Of a stretch of 64,000 nucleotides of DNA, positions 62,438-64,000 are shown piece by piece. This DNA comes from Luscinia megarhynchos (Eukaryota > Chordata > Aves > Passeriformes > Turdidae): contig CM067584.1 of assembly GCA_034336665.1 (NCBI GenBank), positions 2,790,001 through 2,854,000 on the forward strand, written 5' to 3'. Position 1 is the first letter of the stretch. Every line of letters begins with the position of its first letter. A program made the translations under genes and the position numbers. Under the pieces are notes generated by a model. It was not told the DNA's origin. It ran no database searches and worked only from the letters and a program-made list of their open reading frames with translations.

Positions 62438-63510
62438 GGGGGCTGCACCCCAAAATCTGCTGGGGAAAAGGGAGTTCTGCACCCCGAAATCTGCTGGGGA
62501 GATCTGCACCCCAAAGCTGCTGGGGAGAGGGAGCTCTGCACCCCAAAATCTGCTGGGGTGATCTGCACCCCAAAGCTGCTGGGGAGATCTGCACCCCAAA
62601 ATCTGCTGGGGAGATCTGCACCCCGAAATCTGCTGGGAGAGGGAGCTCTGCACCCCAAATCTGCTGGGGGAAAAGGGAGCTCTGCACCCCCAAATCGCTG
62701 GGCAGGGTGAGCTCTGCACCCCAAATCTGCTGGGGAGAGGGAGCTCTGCACCCCAAAAATCTGCTGGGGGAGAGGGAGCTCTGCACCCCAAAGCTGCTGG
62801 GGAGCTCTGCACCCCAAATCTGCTGGGGAAAAGGGAGCTCTGCACCCCAAATCTGCTGGGGAGCTCTGCACCCCAAAATCTGCTGGGGAGAGGAGCTCTG
62901 CACCCCAAAGCTGCTGGGGAGATCTGCACCCCAAATCTGCTGGGGAGAGGAGCTCTGCACCCCAAAGCTGCTGGGGAGATCTGCACCCCAAATCTGCTGG
63001 GGAAAAGGGAGCTCTGCACCCCAAATCAGCTGGGGAGCTCTGCACCCCAAATCTGCTGGGGAGGGGGAGAGGAGCTCTGCACCCTAAATCTGCTGGGGAG
63101 ATCTGCACCCCAAAATCTGCTGGGGAGATCTGCACCCCAAATCTGCTGGGGGAAAAGGGAGCTCTGCACCCCAAATCTGCTGGGGAGCTCTGCACCCCAA
63201 AAATCTGCTGGGGAGAGGAGCTCTGCACCCCAAAGCTGCTGGGGAGATCTGCACCCCAAATCGCTGGGGAAAAGGGAGATCTGCACCCCAAATCCGGTGG
63301 GGAGATCTGCACCCCAAAGCTGCTGGGGAAAAGGGAGCTCTGCACCCCAAATCTGCTGGGGAGAGGGGAGAGGAGCTCTGCACCCCAAATCCGCTGGGGA
63401 GAGGAGCTCTGCACCCCAAAATCTGCTGGGGAGCTCTGCACCCCAAATCTGCTGGGGAAAAGGGAGGAGGGGGCTCTGCACCCCAAATCCCGCTGGGCAG
63501 GGGGAGAACA
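62438..63510. repeat. Minisatellite starting at the donor of SLC39A14 exon 6
   Basis: Units of about 22-37 bases, GCTCTGCACCCCAAATCTGC plus TGGGGAGAGG or TGGGGAAAAGG, begin within ten bases of the GTGAGC donor. 63510-63580 is a short G-rich spacer. Confidence 0.96.
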
Positions 63511-63579
63511 AACAGCTCTGCTGGGTTTGGTCGGGGGGGGAGGGGGAGCAGCGACCCCTTGGGGTGCGGCTGGTTCTTT

Positions 63580-64000
63580 TTGGGGTGCTGATGGCAGTTT
63601 TGGGGTCCTGAGGCCGTTGTGGGATGCTGATGGCAGTTTTGGGGTTCTGATGGGCATTCTGGGGTGCTGATGACACTTTTGGGGTGCTGATGCCCCTGCT
63701 GGGGCGCTGTGGCAGTTTTGAGGTGCTGATGGTTATTCTGGGGCGCTGATGCCCCTGTTGGGGTGCTGATGGCAGTTTTGGGGCGCTGTGACACTTTTGG
63801 GGCGCTGATGGTTATTTTGGGGTGCTGCTGACACTTTTGAGGTGCTGATGGCAGTTCTGGGGTGCTGCTGACACTTTTGAGGCGCTGATGGCCGTTCTGG
63901 GGTGCTGCTGACACTTTTGAGGCGCTGATGGCACTTTTGGGGTGCTGCTGACACTTTTGGGGCGCTGATGGTTATTCTGGGGCGCTGCTGACACTTTTGA
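63580..64000. repeat. Minisatellite at the window end
   Basis: Units of GGGGTGCTGATGGCAGTTTT and GGGGTGCTGCTGACACTTTT continue to the last base, so the array extends past the window within SLC39A14 intron 6. Confidence 0.94.

Overview
This window is vertebrate nuclear DNA, almost certainly from a bird and probably a passerine. It is GC-rich, carries CR1 LINE tails and two AT-rich LTR-like insertions, and is crowded with minisatellites in the way avian microchromosomes are. All genes are split by GT-AG introns, and the gene set and order match human 8p21.3 (BMP1, PHYHIP, POLR3D, PIWIL2, SLC39A14). In chicken this block lies, to my knowledge, on the small chromosome 22. The species is inferred; the window contains nothing that proves it.

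Layout: (1) 1.4-10.5 kb, plus strand: BMP1 from CUB1 to the stop codon (665 residues). The signal peptide, propeptide and astacin protease exons lie upstream or are missing. A separate terminal exon at 8.15 kb makes the short procollagen C-proteinase isoform. (2) 11.4-15.6 kb, minus strand: complete PHYHIP (330 aa), tail-to-tail with BMP1 and head-to-head with POLR3D. (3) 16.4-22.85 kb, plus: complete POLR3D (391 aa) with a promoter holding three YY1-type motifs. (4) 23.4-37.9 kb, plus: PIWIL2 in 21 coding exons, with the slicer tetrad intact but two places where the reading frame does not join. (5) 39.4 kb to the window end, plus: SLC39A14 (ZIP14) promoter, leader, ectodomain, two alternative TM1-TM2 exons, TM3 and the histidine-containing loop. 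The later exons, including the zinc-site helices, lie beyond the window.

Summing the intervals listed, roughly half of the window is tandem repeat, rising to nearly wall-to-wall from 42 kb on. Three of these arrays are not random intronic DNA. Each is built from the edge of a real coding exon together with its splice site: the POLR3D exon 4 donor, the PIWIL2 exon 17 acceptor that carries the first catalytic Asp, and the SLC39A14 exon 2 donor. These 'splice-edge satellites' in three neighbouring genes are the most unusual structure in the window.

The five genes do not form a pathway. They are a conserved neighbourhood covering matrix processing, a neuronal PHYH-binding protein, RNA polymerase III, piRNA silencing and metal import. 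No tRNA, rRNA, CRISPR or bacterial-type feature was seen.
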